From positions 1 through 64,000 of the IMG/VR virus record IMGVR_UViG_3300037502_003155: a stretch of 64,000 nucleotides of DNA. One strand, written 5' to 3'. The stretch is from a virus. The stretch's first letter is position 1. Each line of letters starts with the position of its first letter. A program made the translations under genes and the position numbers. This document shows positions 49,250 through 56,542 of this stretch, in pieces. The notes under the pieces are model-generated. The model worked only from the letters and a program-made list of their open reading frames with translations. It searched no databases and was not told the origin of the DNA.

Positions 49250-49445
49250 TAGCTGTTGAACAGGATTTGGCAACCTTGTTCGCCGTATGAGCTACTTTTG
49301 ACCCACTCCCTTCTCTGGGAACCCTAACCGTAATTTGGTACGCCGTGAAACCCTTGCTGAGTAAGGCTTTCAGCTTTTTAGGCAATTTTTTGGTACGCTG
49401 TGAATTTAGCAGACGGCGATAATAATTCTCTGCATACAGTCCCAC
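49230..49445 (-). CDS. Possible small basic protein, 71 aa (GTG start)
   Basis: GLYAENYYRRLLNSQRTKKLPKKLKALLSKGFTAYQITVRVPREGS is basic and compositionally protein-like, but there is no ribosome site and the stop lies inside a terminator. Uncertain. Confidence 0.35.
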   Translation of the reverse strand: MGLYAENYYRRLLNSQRTKKLPKKLKALLSKGFTAYQITVRVPREGSGSKVAHTANKVAKSCSTAKPNHPH

Positions 49446-49461
49446 CTCGAAGCGTGATAAG

Positions 49462-49505
49462 AGCAGGGGAGCGTTCCCTCAGATCTGAGGGAACGCTCCC
49501 CTGCT
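49462..49505. repeat. 44-bp perfect palindrome
   Basis: 22-bp arms without a loop, centre TCAGATCTGA; outer part AGCAGGGGAGCG/CGCTCCCCTGCT. Lies in a gene-free gap. No T-run directly after it. Confidence 0.9.
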
Positions 49506-49582
49506 GAGCCTCAAACTCAGCTATTAAGTCTTGAGTCTTGACCGTTACAAGTCAAATAATTAGTGGCACACATTACTGGCAC

Positions 49583-49611
49583 AACAAAAAGCCCGCCTAT
49601 TCAGCGGGCTA
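49583..49611 (-). terminator. Leftward terminator of the head operon
   Basis: AGCCCGC TGAATAG GCGGGC then TTTTTG read leftward, immediately after the 49638 gene. Confidence 0.85.
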
Positions 49612-49637
49612 AGGACTCATCATGGATTGGCTCTAGT

Positions 49638-49937
49638 TTAGCCTGCCCACTGAGCTACGGCCTCAGGGTCAACCTTATAGCGTCCCTCGAACAGCGCCGG
49701 GTTCAGTTCCCAGGCTTGCTCTAGGCTGGCATAGCCCCCGTCCGGGCGATTCTCAATCAGCACCTTGGCCGCGCCCTGGCCAATGGTGGGGATGATCGCT
49801 ACATCGCGAGCCACGTCGGAGCCGTTGATTAGGGTAAGGGCGGCGGGGATAGGTTCTAGGGATTCTTCTGGGGGTGTCTCAGGTTTTGCGGGGGCTTTGG
49901 CCAGGGCCATCTGCCACGCATTAGATAGTCTAGACAT
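49638..49937 (-). CDS. Small helix-hairpin-helix protein
   Basis: ATG at 49937 is chosen because it lies 58 bp from the 17-bp element, the spacing of the other virion genes; longer frames run through that element. 99 aa: Pro-rich N-terminus, then LINGSDVARDVAIIPTIGQGAAKVLIENRPDGGYASLEQAWELNP, a helix-hairpin-helix (P-x-I-G-x-G-x-A) that could bind DNA or act in the head-tail neck. Confidence 0.65.
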   Translation of the reverse strand: MSRLSNAWQMALAKAPAKPETPPEESLEPIPAALTLINGSDVARDVAIIPTIGQGAAKVLIENRPDGGYASLEQAWELNPALFEGRYKVDPEAVAQWAG

Positions 49938-49994
49938 GGGGTCACCGGGGTTGTTTCCCTTACCGTGGCATAGACACATTTTGGTGTAGATACC

Positions 49995-50011
49995 TTTGCG
50001 AAATCCACTAA
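49995..50011 (-). promoter_or_regulatory. 17-bp element TTAGTGGATTTCGCAAA
   Basis: Sits just after a terminator T-run and 58 bp before the 49937 ATG. The terminator-then-element order shows that a new transcript should begin here. Confidence 0.8.
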
Positions 50012-50043
50012 AAAAACCCCGATCACCGCAAGGGCAATCGGGG
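50010..50043 (-). terminator. Leftward terminator
   Basis: CCCCGAT, loop, ATCGGGG followed leftward by TTTTTTT; closes the 50074-50568 gene and overlaps the next 17-bp element. Confidence 0.85.
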
Positions 50044-50073
50044 TAGCGTAGGGAGATAGGCGCGGAGGGAAAA

Positions 50074-50568
50074 CTATTCGTTGGCCATAGCTCGCTTACT
50101 GAGGGCTTGCAGGCGGCTATCAATGGCGTCCATCTGCTTTTTCAAGGCTTCGCGGATGGCAGGGCGTTTCTCCTGTTTCTCAGAGGTTTCGAGCCATACC
50201 CGATCTTCAGAGTCGCGGATGATGCTGAGGGCTGTCACATCGTCGTAATCGCTGGTGGTGCCGCTGGCTTCTTCGGGCTTTTCGGGGCTGATAAATTGCA
50301 GAACGCCCTGGTCTAGCAGTTTCTTGCCCTCGTCGGACGCCTTGATAATTTCCAGTTGCTCCCCCGTCAGGTTATGGTTAGGGCCACCGGGGGTAAGCCA
50401 GACGCTTTTTAGTTCGGGGTTAGCCTTACCCTTGGGGCTATTGTCGGCAAAGGCGACAAACCGCACGGGGCCAGTGATTCTCATGCCCCCGCAGACACGG
50501 GAGTAGCGGTCATTATTGAAAATCACAGTATGAACAGCGGCGTCTTTGATGGGGGTAGCGGTGGGCAT
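50074..50568 (-). CDS. Virion-region protein, 164 aa
   Basis: IKDAAVHTVIFNNDRYSRVCGGMRITGPVRFVAF... then a helical C-terminus (KQEKRPAIREALKKQMDAIDSRLQALSKRAM). Its own promoter-like element and terminator make it a monocistronic unit. Possibly a head completion protein. No family recognised. Confidence 0.6.
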   Translation of the reverse strand: MPTATPIKDAAVHTVIFNNDRYSRVCGGMRITGPVRFVAFADNSPKGKANPELKSVWLTPGGPNHNLTGEQLEIIKASDEGKKLLDQGVLQFISPEKPEEASGTTSDYDDVTALSIIRDSEDRVWLETSEKQEKRPAIREALKKQMDAIDSRLQALSKRAMANE

Positions 50569-50629
50569 AGAGGGTTGTCTTTTGAAGGGATACCACTATC
50601 ATGCCCTGTCGTTTGAGGACAGGGCTGAT

Positions 50630-50646
50630 TTTGCGGAAATCGCTAA
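50630..50646 (-). promoter_or_regulatory. 17-bp element TTAGCGATTTCCGCAAA
   Basis: 62 bp before the 50568 ATG; an 8-bp hairpin (GCCCTGTC ... GACAGGGC, 50603-50625) lies between element and start. Confidence 0.8.
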
Positions 50647-50679
50647 CTGAGTGTGTAGGGAGTGGTCATGGGTCGTTGC

Positions 50680-51252
50680 CTATCGGTAGAGGTTGGCCCG
50701 TGCTGAACTACGACCTTTTACAGCCCTAGTCTTTCTTACCTTGCCCCCTTCAATCTTGACCGTCTGCCGTTGCAATCGTTTCGGGGTGTTTGCACGACTT
50801 CCCCATAGTGCTTGCTGCTTTGCTTTCTTAGCCTCACGGGTAGCCTTCTGCTTTGCAATGGTTTCAGGGCTGCGTTGCCGCTTAGCCTTCTGCGGTGCAG
50901 GAGAGTTATCACCACCCTCAAACGGGTTAGCCATTTCCACTCCAAAGAACTCCTCCTCTTGAGGTGCGGGCTGTGGTCTTTGAGCCCTTCTTGCGGCCTG
51001 TTGCGCCATCGCATTCCGCTTACCTGTGGCCACTCGTGCCTTAGCCCCGGCATCACCCGCTTTCAGATCTGCGGCAAGCTGTCGCGATCCTTTAGCGCTA
51101 CATTTCTTCCCTGGGGCAATAAACCCCCGACCGCAGGGCTTTCCTTGGCCCTTAGCATCGAGACGCATTCCATCGGCATAGCCCTGAACAAAGTCTTCGG
51201 GGGCATTGAGGGGCAGTCCATAATGCGCTGCCCACGCTTGTGTTGAATACAT
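50680..51252 (-). CDS. Basic protein with N-terminal GYxDGMRLD/CX10C module (copy 3)
   Basis: 190 aa. Opens MYSTQAWAAHYGLPLNAPEDFVQGYADGMRLDAKGQGKP, then CGRGFIAPGKKCS. The rest is extremely Arg/Lys/Ala/Gln-rich (KQRSPETIAKQKATREAKKAKQQALWGS...KRLQRQTVKIEGGKVRKTRAVKGRSSARANLYR). Directly follows the capsid gene, so it is a candidate DNA-condensing internal head protein. Confidence 0.65.
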   Translation of the reverse strand: MYSTQAWAAHYGLPLNAPEDFVQGYADGMRLDAKGQGKPCGRGFIAPGKKCSAKGSRQLAADLKAGDAGAKARVATGKRNAMAQQAARRAQRPQPAPQEEEFFGVEMANPFEGGDNSPAPQKAKRQRSPETIAKQKATREAKKAKQQALWGSRANTPKRLQRQTVKIEGGKVRKTRAVKGRSSARANLYR

Positions 51253-51324
51253 GGCAAAACCTCTTGAGTGCCAGAACGATAAACAGCGGCAGGCTCCCCA
51301 CGGGGCAAGCCTACCGAACCCAAC

Positions 51325-52236
51325 CTAGACGTTGATCACCAGATGGACGCTGTAGGGGCGATACAGGCGAATCCCGGCATAGCGGAAGATGGCGGGCCGC
51401 TCATAACCCAGGCCACGACGTTGAAGATCCAGGAATTTGAAATCTTCGTAGACCATGGCTTTCAGCTTGCGACGGTCACGCTTCATCACCAGCATCACGT
51501 CTTCGCCGTCAGGCCCAGCCCCATCGCACTCAATCAGGGGTTCCACGTTCTTGATGTACGGAGAAGCCGCCAAAAACTGCTCCAGAATGGTGCGGTCGGT
51601 GTTGTCGGTGCGGTTGGTGGTGCTCACGTAGTCGAACTGGGCCGTGGGCAAAAACAGCGTATCCGGCTGCTCTACCCGTTGGGTTAGGTTAACTACGGTC
51701 GTCACCGCATCGTTCATGGTGGCCAAGATTTGAGCCGGGGTAGCGGTGCTATTGAACCGGACGGGGCTGTAAGAGCGCAGTACGTCGGGATGATTCAGCA
51801 GTCCGGGCATCCGCAGTTCATCAGAACCGACCGCCATCAGTCGGTTCATTTCCTGCATCGCCGCTTCACGAACAGCGGTGATTTCCTCAGCTTCTAGGGG
51901 GAAATCAGCGACTTGGGCGCTAGCAATGTCGTCATCGCTGAAGTAGTACATCCCTGCCCATTTATGGATCTGCTGAGTAAACTCCTCAGACAGAACATTG
52001 ATGGAAGGGATAGAGGTGCTGTAGGAACGAACCAAACCAAACTGACCCACGCGAGTCAGTTGGCGGTAGGTGCTGGTACGAAAACCGGGCTTATTTTGGA
52101 TGTCTACGGGGCAAACCTTACCATCGGCAAAGCTCAATTCCGCAAACTGTACCCGTTGGGCCTCGGCTTCAATGTCCTCCAACTGGCGAAGAAACATCCC
52201 AGGAATGGCGTCATCTTTTCGGATTGAAATAGACAT
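51325..52236 (-). CDS. Major capsid protein (DUF2184-type)
   Basis: 303 aa. Internal features match DUF2184 phage capsid proteins: RQLEDIEAEAQRVQFAELSFADGKVCPVDIQNKPG, EFTQQIHKWAGMYYFSDDDIASAQ, RLMAVGSDELRMPGLLNHPDV, DTLFLPTAQFDYVSTT, and a C-terminal FRYAGIRLYRPYSVHLVINV. TGGAG eight bases before the ATG. Located between the decoration-like and internal-protein genes. Confidence 0.85.
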   Translation of the reverse strand: MSISIRKDDAIPGMFLRQLEDIEAEAQRVQFAELSFADGKVCPVDIQNKPGFRTSTYRQLTRVGQFGLVRSYSTSIPSINVLSEEFTQQIHKWAGMYYFSDDDIASAQVADFPLEAEEITAVREAAMQEMNRLMAVGSDELRMPGLLNHPDVLRSYSPVRFNSTATPAQILATMNDAVTTVVNLTQRVEQPDTLFLPTAQFDYVSTTNRTDNTDRTILEQFLAASPYIKNVEPLIECDGAGPDGEDVMLVMKRDRRKLKAMVYEDFKFLDLQRRGLGYERPAIFRYAGIRLYRPYSVHLVINV

Positions 52237-52292
52237 AATTTGTCTCCAGAACAGGGGAATAAAACGTGGTTACGCAGGGGCTAGGCCGAAAC

Positions 52293-53144
52293 CTAGTTCA
52301 AGAACAGCGCAACCTTCACGACAAAGCCCCCGTTCGGGTCGGCTGTCGCAGGTTCAACGATTTTCACACCCGTAGGTAGGGCGAGGTTGCTGGTGCTGGT
52401 GGCCGTCACAACGCCTAGGGTGGTGTTGCAATCGATGTAGGCCGTAGTGGTCGGCAGGATGCTGCCAGAATCACACTTCACCCACACCCCACCACCGGGG
52501 GCGGTGCGGTCGATGACGTCCATCACATCGTTAGCGGCGTACTGGGCAGCCGCCGTATTGCCAACAGCGCCCCGCTCAATGGCATGGGTCGGGGCGATGG
52601 CCACCCCAGCCACCGTCACGTTGCTGGCAGTAGCAGGCAGTCGGGCTTCGTTGAACGAATCCACGGTGCCAGAGGTAGAGCGAACCACGAAACGCCCAAA
52701 AGGCACCGCAGTTGAACCCGATGCCGCCACCGTTTGAGTGAGGGTGAGGTCATTAGTCGTGGTGGCATTGGTCGGGCTAGTGACCGTGTAGCCCACGTTG
52801 GGTGTCAACGCCCGCAACGTGATGACGTTGGACGCTTCACTGACGGCAAAGTATTGGCTAAGGTCGCTAGCCTGAATCGCCGCCAGAAGGCCCGCCGTTA
52901 GCTCGGCGCGGGTTGCACTGCCATCGGTGGTAAACGAAGCCACGATGGCCGCAGGGATAGCCCCACCGACGACCGAGATCGAGTAGGTGCCGCTATTGTC
53001 TACCGTGGCTGGGGTGGTGACCGTCCAAGTGTTCTGGGCATCCAGGGCAGAGTTAATCATGGCGCGTACGCCCATATCCCCTAGGCCATCGACTTGACCG
53101 GGGAACGCCTTAGCGCTGGTTTGGCTGTAGTTGGTTTGTGACAT
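52293..53144 (-). CDS. Capsid decoration/cement-like protein, 283 aa
   Basis: Thr/Ala/Val-rich beta protein directly upstream of the capsid gene. It has the G-x-x...AGLLAAIQ...VITLRALTPNVGYTVTS repeat unit and a DUF2190-like Ala-rich domain pattern. Fits a cement or minor capsid protein. Confidence 0.65.
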   Translation of the reverse strand: MSQTNYSQTSAKAFPGQVDGLGDMGVRAMINSALDAQNTWTVTTPATVDNSGTYSISVVGGAIPAAIVASFTTDGSATRAELTAGLLAAIQASDLSQYFAVSEASNVITLRALTPNVGYTVTSPTNATTTNDLTLTQTVAASGSTAVPFGRFVVRSTSGTVDSFNEARLPATASNVTVAGVAIAPTHAIERGAVGNTAAAQYAANDVMDVIDRTAPGGGVWVKCDSGSILPTTTAYIDCNTTLGVVTATSTSNLALPTGVKIVEPATADPNGGFVVKVALFLN

Positions 53145-53192
53145 GGCTGAAAAATCCTCAAAACAGGGAGCTAGTTAGCTGAAATCAAGCGC

Positions 53193-54107
53193 CTAGCGAC
53201 GTTTGCCGTAGTTGTCTTTGTTGGCCGTCAACGGGGTAGCAAAATTGTTCATCCGCCGTTCCCGATCTGCCGCACCCGCATCCATGGCACGGCCACTGGT
53301 AGCGGTGCCCAGCACGAGGCTCAACTCATCGGCATAGCCAGAGTCAGAACGACGGCTAGGGGCGCTGTGTTGGCCCATGGCGTCGTCAACAATGGCGTCG
53401 TAGAGGGCTTGGATGTAGGGATCGCTGGCATCGTCCCGGTACAGGTTGGGGCGCTTTTGCTCGACCACAAAGCGGCGAATGTCGGCAGCATCGTCGATGG
53501 CATCCATCCGCAGATCGGAGAAGTCAACGCCAATGGCCTCAGCTTCGCGAATAACTTTGACCATTTCGACAGCATCAGACCGGACAGAATCCTTCTTAGA
53601 TTTCATGTCCTTTTTGGTCTTCTTAGACTTGGCGGGGGCGGGCATCTCGTCCTCGTCCTCGTCCATATACTCTTCGTCTTCGTAGTCTTCGTCCTCGTAG
53701 TCTTCCATATCATCCATGTCTTCGACGTATTCCTCGTCTTCCTCCATGTCCTCTAGGAAGGCAGGCATCTTGCCTTTTTTCTTGCCCTTGCCATCTAGGC
53801 GCACATAGCTATCGCCACGCCATGCAATGTCGGCATCCTCTAGCAACGATTCGGCCTGGTCTAGGCGGTCACGCAGGGCTTCGATCATGCCGTCCTTGTA
53901 CTGAACTTGCCCTTGAACATCGCCTAGGGCCGATTCGGCGCTATCAGCGCGATCCTCAGCCTCTTCTAGCTCAGCCTCAAGACTGTTGACGGCAGAGTCA
54001 TTGCGGGCCAGTAGGGGAGAGATGGTGTTGAAAACATCTTGGGGCACCTGAACGGAGCCACCAGGAAGATTCAAAGTTGCCAAAGGCATATATCCGTTGG
54101 TACTCAT
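53193..54107 (-). CDS. Internal-start scaffold product of the DUF2213 gene
   Basis: In-frame ATG at 54107 with AGAGGA six bases upstream, better than the TTG start of the full gene. Product begins MSTNGYMPLATLNLPGGSVQVPQDVFN and contains the coiled coil (residues about 45-105) and acidic region, the composition of a scaffolding protein. Resembles the lambda C/Nu3 nested protease-scaffold arrangement. Confidence 0.6.
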   Translation of the reverse strand: MSTNGYMPLATLNLPGGSVQVPQDVFNTISPLLARNDSAVNSLEAELEEAEDRADSAESALGDVQGQVQYKDGMIEALRDRLDQAESLLEDADIAWRGDSYVRLDGKGKKKGKMPAFLEDMEEDEEYVEDMDDMEDYEDEDYEDEEYMDEDEDEMPAPAKSKKTKKDMKSKKDSVRSDAVEMVKVIREAEAIGVDFSDLRMDAIDDAADIRRFVVEQKRPNLYRDDASDPYIQALYDAIVDDAMGQHSAPSRRSDSGYADELSLVLGTATSGRAMDAGAADRERRMNNFATPLTANKDNYGKRR

Positions 54108-54755
54108 GGTTTCCTCTTGGGTAAACAGATTGGAGTATGGTGGCTCCTGTGCTTTAACCTGATAAGCCAGGTCGTTTTCTTCCAAATCAGCGCTATCAAA
54201 GCGACCTAACACCTTCACCGAGGGGCCTGCTCGACCCATCCGAGTAAGGGCAATGTGGTTTACCTTGATGTCTCGCTGAATGGCGTCGTAGCGTTCGCTT
54301 TGGCCTGTGGCAGGGTTAAACCACACCCCAGAGGTTTCCTCGATTCGGCACTTATAGCCCGCGCTAATTTCGGAGGCATCCCCGCGATGCACCGCATCCT
54401 GGGCATCGCGGCTCATCACCGCAATTTGCCCCGTTACAAAACCACCCTTCCCAGGCACAACGACGTACCGAGGGGTTTGCAACGAAATGCCCTTTCGCAG
54501 CCGATCACCGTTCGACTCATCGACTAACCCCGTGGGATGTTCGAGGGTTAGCGAGGCTAAGCCAAATTCGGCAATGGACTTTTGGTTCTCCTCAGGGGGC
54601 CGAAATTCGCGCCGTGTTTTGCCGCCCGGAGCTTTATACTCCAGTACCCCATCCCGGGCAAAGATGGCATCACACAACAAAATCCCGTCATCAGTACGAT
54701 GCGGGTTCAGAACTTGGCCGCTATCAAATCGAATCGCCAAAGGAACACTAGCCAA
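53193..54755 (-). CDS. DUF2213-type protein with nested scaffold-like C-terminus
   Basis: TTG start at 54755, 520 aa. N-terminal 190 residues have the DUF2213 pattern (TDDGILLCDAIFARDGVLEY..., LTLEHPTGLVDESNGDRLRKGIS, DASEISAGYKCRIEETSGVWFNP...), a family in the protease/maturation position of many phages. Then a coiled coil, a very acidic stretch (DEDYEDEEYMDEDEDE) and a basic one. See the internal start entry. Nucleophile not identified by eye. Confidence 0.72.
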   Translation of the reverse strand: MASVPLAIRFDSGQVLNPHRTDDGILLCDAIFARDGVLEYKAPGGKTRREFRPPEENQKSIAEFGLASLTLEHPTGLVDESNGDRLRKGISLQTPRYVVVPGKGGFVTGQIAVMSRDAQDAVHRGDASEISAGYKCRIEETSGVWFNPATGQSERYDAIQRDIKVNHIALTRMGRAGPSVKVLGRFDSADLEENDLAYQVKAQEPPYSNLFTQEETMSTNGYMPLATLNLPGGSVQVPQDVFNTISPLLARNDSAVNSLEAELEEAEDRADSAESALGDVQGQVQYKDGMIEALRDRLDQAESLLEDADIAWRGDSYVRLDGKGKKKGKMPAFLEDMEEDEEYVEDMDDMEDYEDEDYEDEEYMDEDEDEMPAPAKSKKTKKDMKSKKDSVRSDAVEMVKVIREAEAIGVDFSDLRMDAIDDAADIRRFVVEQKRPNLYRDDASDPYIQALYDAIVDDAMGQHSAPSRRSDSGYADELSLVLGTATSGRAMDAGAADRERRMNNFATPLTANKDNYGKRR

Positions 54756-54772
54756 ACGCTATTAGCGCTACT

Positions 54773-54819
54773 TTGACAAAGGGCTTTCTAAATTGGATAA
54801 AATTAGCGAAATACGCAAA
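54773..54819 (+). promoter_or_regulatory. Promoter with 17-bp element over the start of the XRE gene
   Basis: TTGACA (54773-54778), 17-bp spacer, GATAAA (54796-54801), then TTAGCGAAATACGCAAA (54803-54819) overlapping the predicted start of transcription. The classic position of a repressor operator. A CGCTATTAGCG inverted repeat lies at 54758-54768, between this promoter and the leftward TTG start. Confidence 0.75.
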
Positions 54820-54827
54820 ATCGGGAT

Positions 54828-55271
54828 ATGCCACTAACCCGCGAAGAAGAATTAGGGATTATCAGAAACAAGTTGGTGCGACTCGGAATCCTCACCGATA
54901 CCGATACCGCCCACAACCTTGCACTCCTAGAAAGCCACCTGGTACGAGCATTGGCTGAGCACAATGAGAAGATCAACCCCTACGAACGGGTCGGCAAAAT
55001 CCTGCGCCACCATCGGGAACAACGCCTACAGATGCCTCGACACATTGCGGTAGCGAGGGCAAACCGTATCCTCCATTCATTGGGAGACCAAGGCATCTGT
55101 CATCAATCTGCCCTCTGCCACATGGAGGCAGGCACCCAGCGGATCTACTACCTCCAAGCCTTGGCCCTCGCTGATGTCTACGGCATTCCCTACGACGGTC
55201 TACTCCCCCCAGGCTACGACCCTGAGCTAGGACTGACGGATTGGGACGACGCCGCACCAGACCTAGGCTAG
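54828..55271 (+). CDS. XRE-like regulator, candidate master repressor
   Basis: 147 aa, divergently transcribed among the head genes. Residues 55-125 (VGKILRHHREQRLQMPRHIAVARANRILHSLGD, then CHMEAGTQRIYYLQALALADVYGIPYDGLLPP) match a helix-turn-helix of the XRE type with a C-terminal helical extension. GGGA directly precedes the ATG. Its promoter is covered by the 17-bp element found before most virion genes, so it probably represses or activates all of them. An alternative GTG at 54876 would shorten the N-terminus. Confidence 0.7.
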   Translation: MPLTREEELGIIRNKLVRLGILTDTDTAHNLALLESHLVRALAEHNEKINPYERVGKILRHHREQRLQMPRHIAVARANRILHSLGDQGICHQSALCHMEAGTQRIYYLQALALADVYGIPYDGLLPPGYDPELGLTDWDDAAPDLG

Positions 55272-55291
55272 GCAACACCACACGATGACAC

Positions 55292-55317
55292 AGCCCCGAC
55301 CAGGGGCTTTTCTTTTG
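55292..55317 (+). terminator. Terminator of the XRE gene
   Basis: AGCCCC GACCA GGGGCT followed by TTTCTTTTG. Confidence 0.8.
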
Positions 55318-55320
55318 CCT

Positions 55321-55963
55321 TGAGTCAGTCAGCACTGTCAGCACTGTCAGCAAAACCCTGACAGACCACCTTAACCCCGCAGTCCGTGGAAAACTCTTTG
55401 TGTACTGTATACAATCCCTCTATATATAGATATAGATAAATCTTCTAATAGATTTTTATTTATCTATCTCCATTGGTGGGGGTAGATTTAGGGGGATTTG
55501 TCAGTAAAAAAATAGTTTTGTCAGTGCCTAGTCAGTGAATTGTCAGTAAAGGTGTTTAAGAAAGAATCCTTATATATCAATGCTTTCAGGTTTTTGGTAG
55601 GGGATTTGTCAACAAGTCAGTGAATTTTGAGGGTTAGCGCAGAAAACTATAGAGGCCACAAAAATACCCCCTGAGGAAAACCTAGGGGGTGATGGAGGTA
55701 TCTAGTGCGTTTTTGAAATATACCCCTAGGTTTTTACTGACTTGCTGACTCGTCCTGCTCAAACCCTTGATATATAAGGATTCTTGGTACTGACTAGCCA
55801 CTGACTAATCACTGACTAGTCACTGACAAATCCCTTTTTTACTGACAAATCTCTTTTTGCTTTGAAGCGTGAAGCCCTTACAGTATAAGGTTTCTGGGCA
55901 ACGATGGGGATAAAGTTTGATGCGTTTTAGCCAAGTCAGCGTTTTACTGACACATCTCCTGGC
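55321..55963. repeat. CAGTCAGT / TTGATATATAAGG repeat island 3
   Basis: 640 bp of non-coding AT-rich DNA with CAGTCAG tetramers, CAAACCCTTGATATATAAGG (55760-55779) and a block (55731-55780) nearly identical to island 2. No convincing ORF. Confidence 0.88.
55398..55414. promoter_or_regulatory. TTGTRTAC-N-GTAYACAA palindrome, copy 3
   Basis: TTGTGTACTGTATACAA, inverted orientation relative to copies 1 and 2, followed by CTATATATAGATATAG. Lies at the left edge of island 3. Confidence 0.7.
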
Positions 55964-55981
55964 TGACTGGCAGCGCCCTCG

Positions 55982-56413
55982 CTACCCTCGCAGGTAGTCC
56001 GCCATGATTTGCTCAATCTCGGCTCGGTCTTCATCGGATAGCCCGATGAACTCCCGCTTAACCTGCCCCTGGCCGTTCTGGTGGTAGGTCATGTAGGCCA
56101 GCGGCGTCCCCACTGACACGCTAAACCGATTGGCCTGGTAGTTGATGGAGGCCCGACCCGTCCCGGTGTCCTGGAGAATCTTGTCAATGCGCCCCTTGGC
56201 TCGTTTGATGGCACGGGTTCGGGGGCTAATGTCTTCCCAGTGCACCCCCATGGGGTCTACTTCTTTCTCAAAGCGTTCATCGGTGCTGAGTAGTAGTGCT
56301 TCCCCGATCTCTCTCATGGGGGCTGAGAACCCCCGCAGACGCAACAATATGCCCACGATGTAGCGGCGTAGGTCTTTGTCTAGGTAGGAGATGGATAGGA
56401 GTGGTTTGGCCAT
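55982..56413 (-). CDS. Mu gpG-like virion morphogenesis protein
   Basis: 143 aa: APMREIGEALLLSTDERFEKEVDPMGVHWEDISPRTRAIK, then LQDTGTGRASINYQANRFSVSVGTPLAYMTYHQNGQGQ, matching the phage virion morphogenesis (tail completion) family. TAATG overlap with the upstream gene. Confidence 0.85.
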   Translation of the reverse strand: MAKPLLSISYLDKDLRRYIVGILLRLRGFSAPMREIGEALLLSTDERFEKEVDPMGVHWEDISPRTRAIKRAKGRIDKILQDTGTGRASINYQANRFSVSVGTPLAYMTYHQNGQGQVKREFIGLSDEDRAEIEQIMADYLRG

Positions 56414-56541
56414 TAGGTGACGGCCCCCGATGGAATACCTGGATCATAGTCTTCGACCTGGCTATCCCCTACGCTCTCCGGTTGCCAGCCGTTGAGCATA
56501 AACAGGGCATAGTCAAGGTCTATAGCGGTGGTGCGCTCCAC
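56413..56541 (-). CDS. Small protein between MuF and MuG genes, 42 aa
   Basis: GTG start at 56541, two bases after the large upstream stop, overlapping the next gene as TAATG. VERTTAIDLDYALFMLNGWQPESVGDSQVEDYDPGIP; the frame is open upstream and continues coding-like (KATGAFGHTFD). A frameshifted extension of the upstream protein is possible. Confidence 0.45.
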   Translation of the reverse strand: MERTTAIDLDYALFMLNGWQPESVGDSQVEDYDPGIPSGAVT

Positions 56542-56542
56542 A

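Noticed and set aside
53170-53187. TTAGCTGAAATCAAG near the decoration-protein start as another 17-bp element
   Set aside because: Wrong orientation, only 26 bp from the start, and several mismatches to the consensus.
55635-55649. TTAGCGCAGAAAACT in island 3 as an element copy
   Set aside because: Only the first half matches and no gene start lies at the usual distance.
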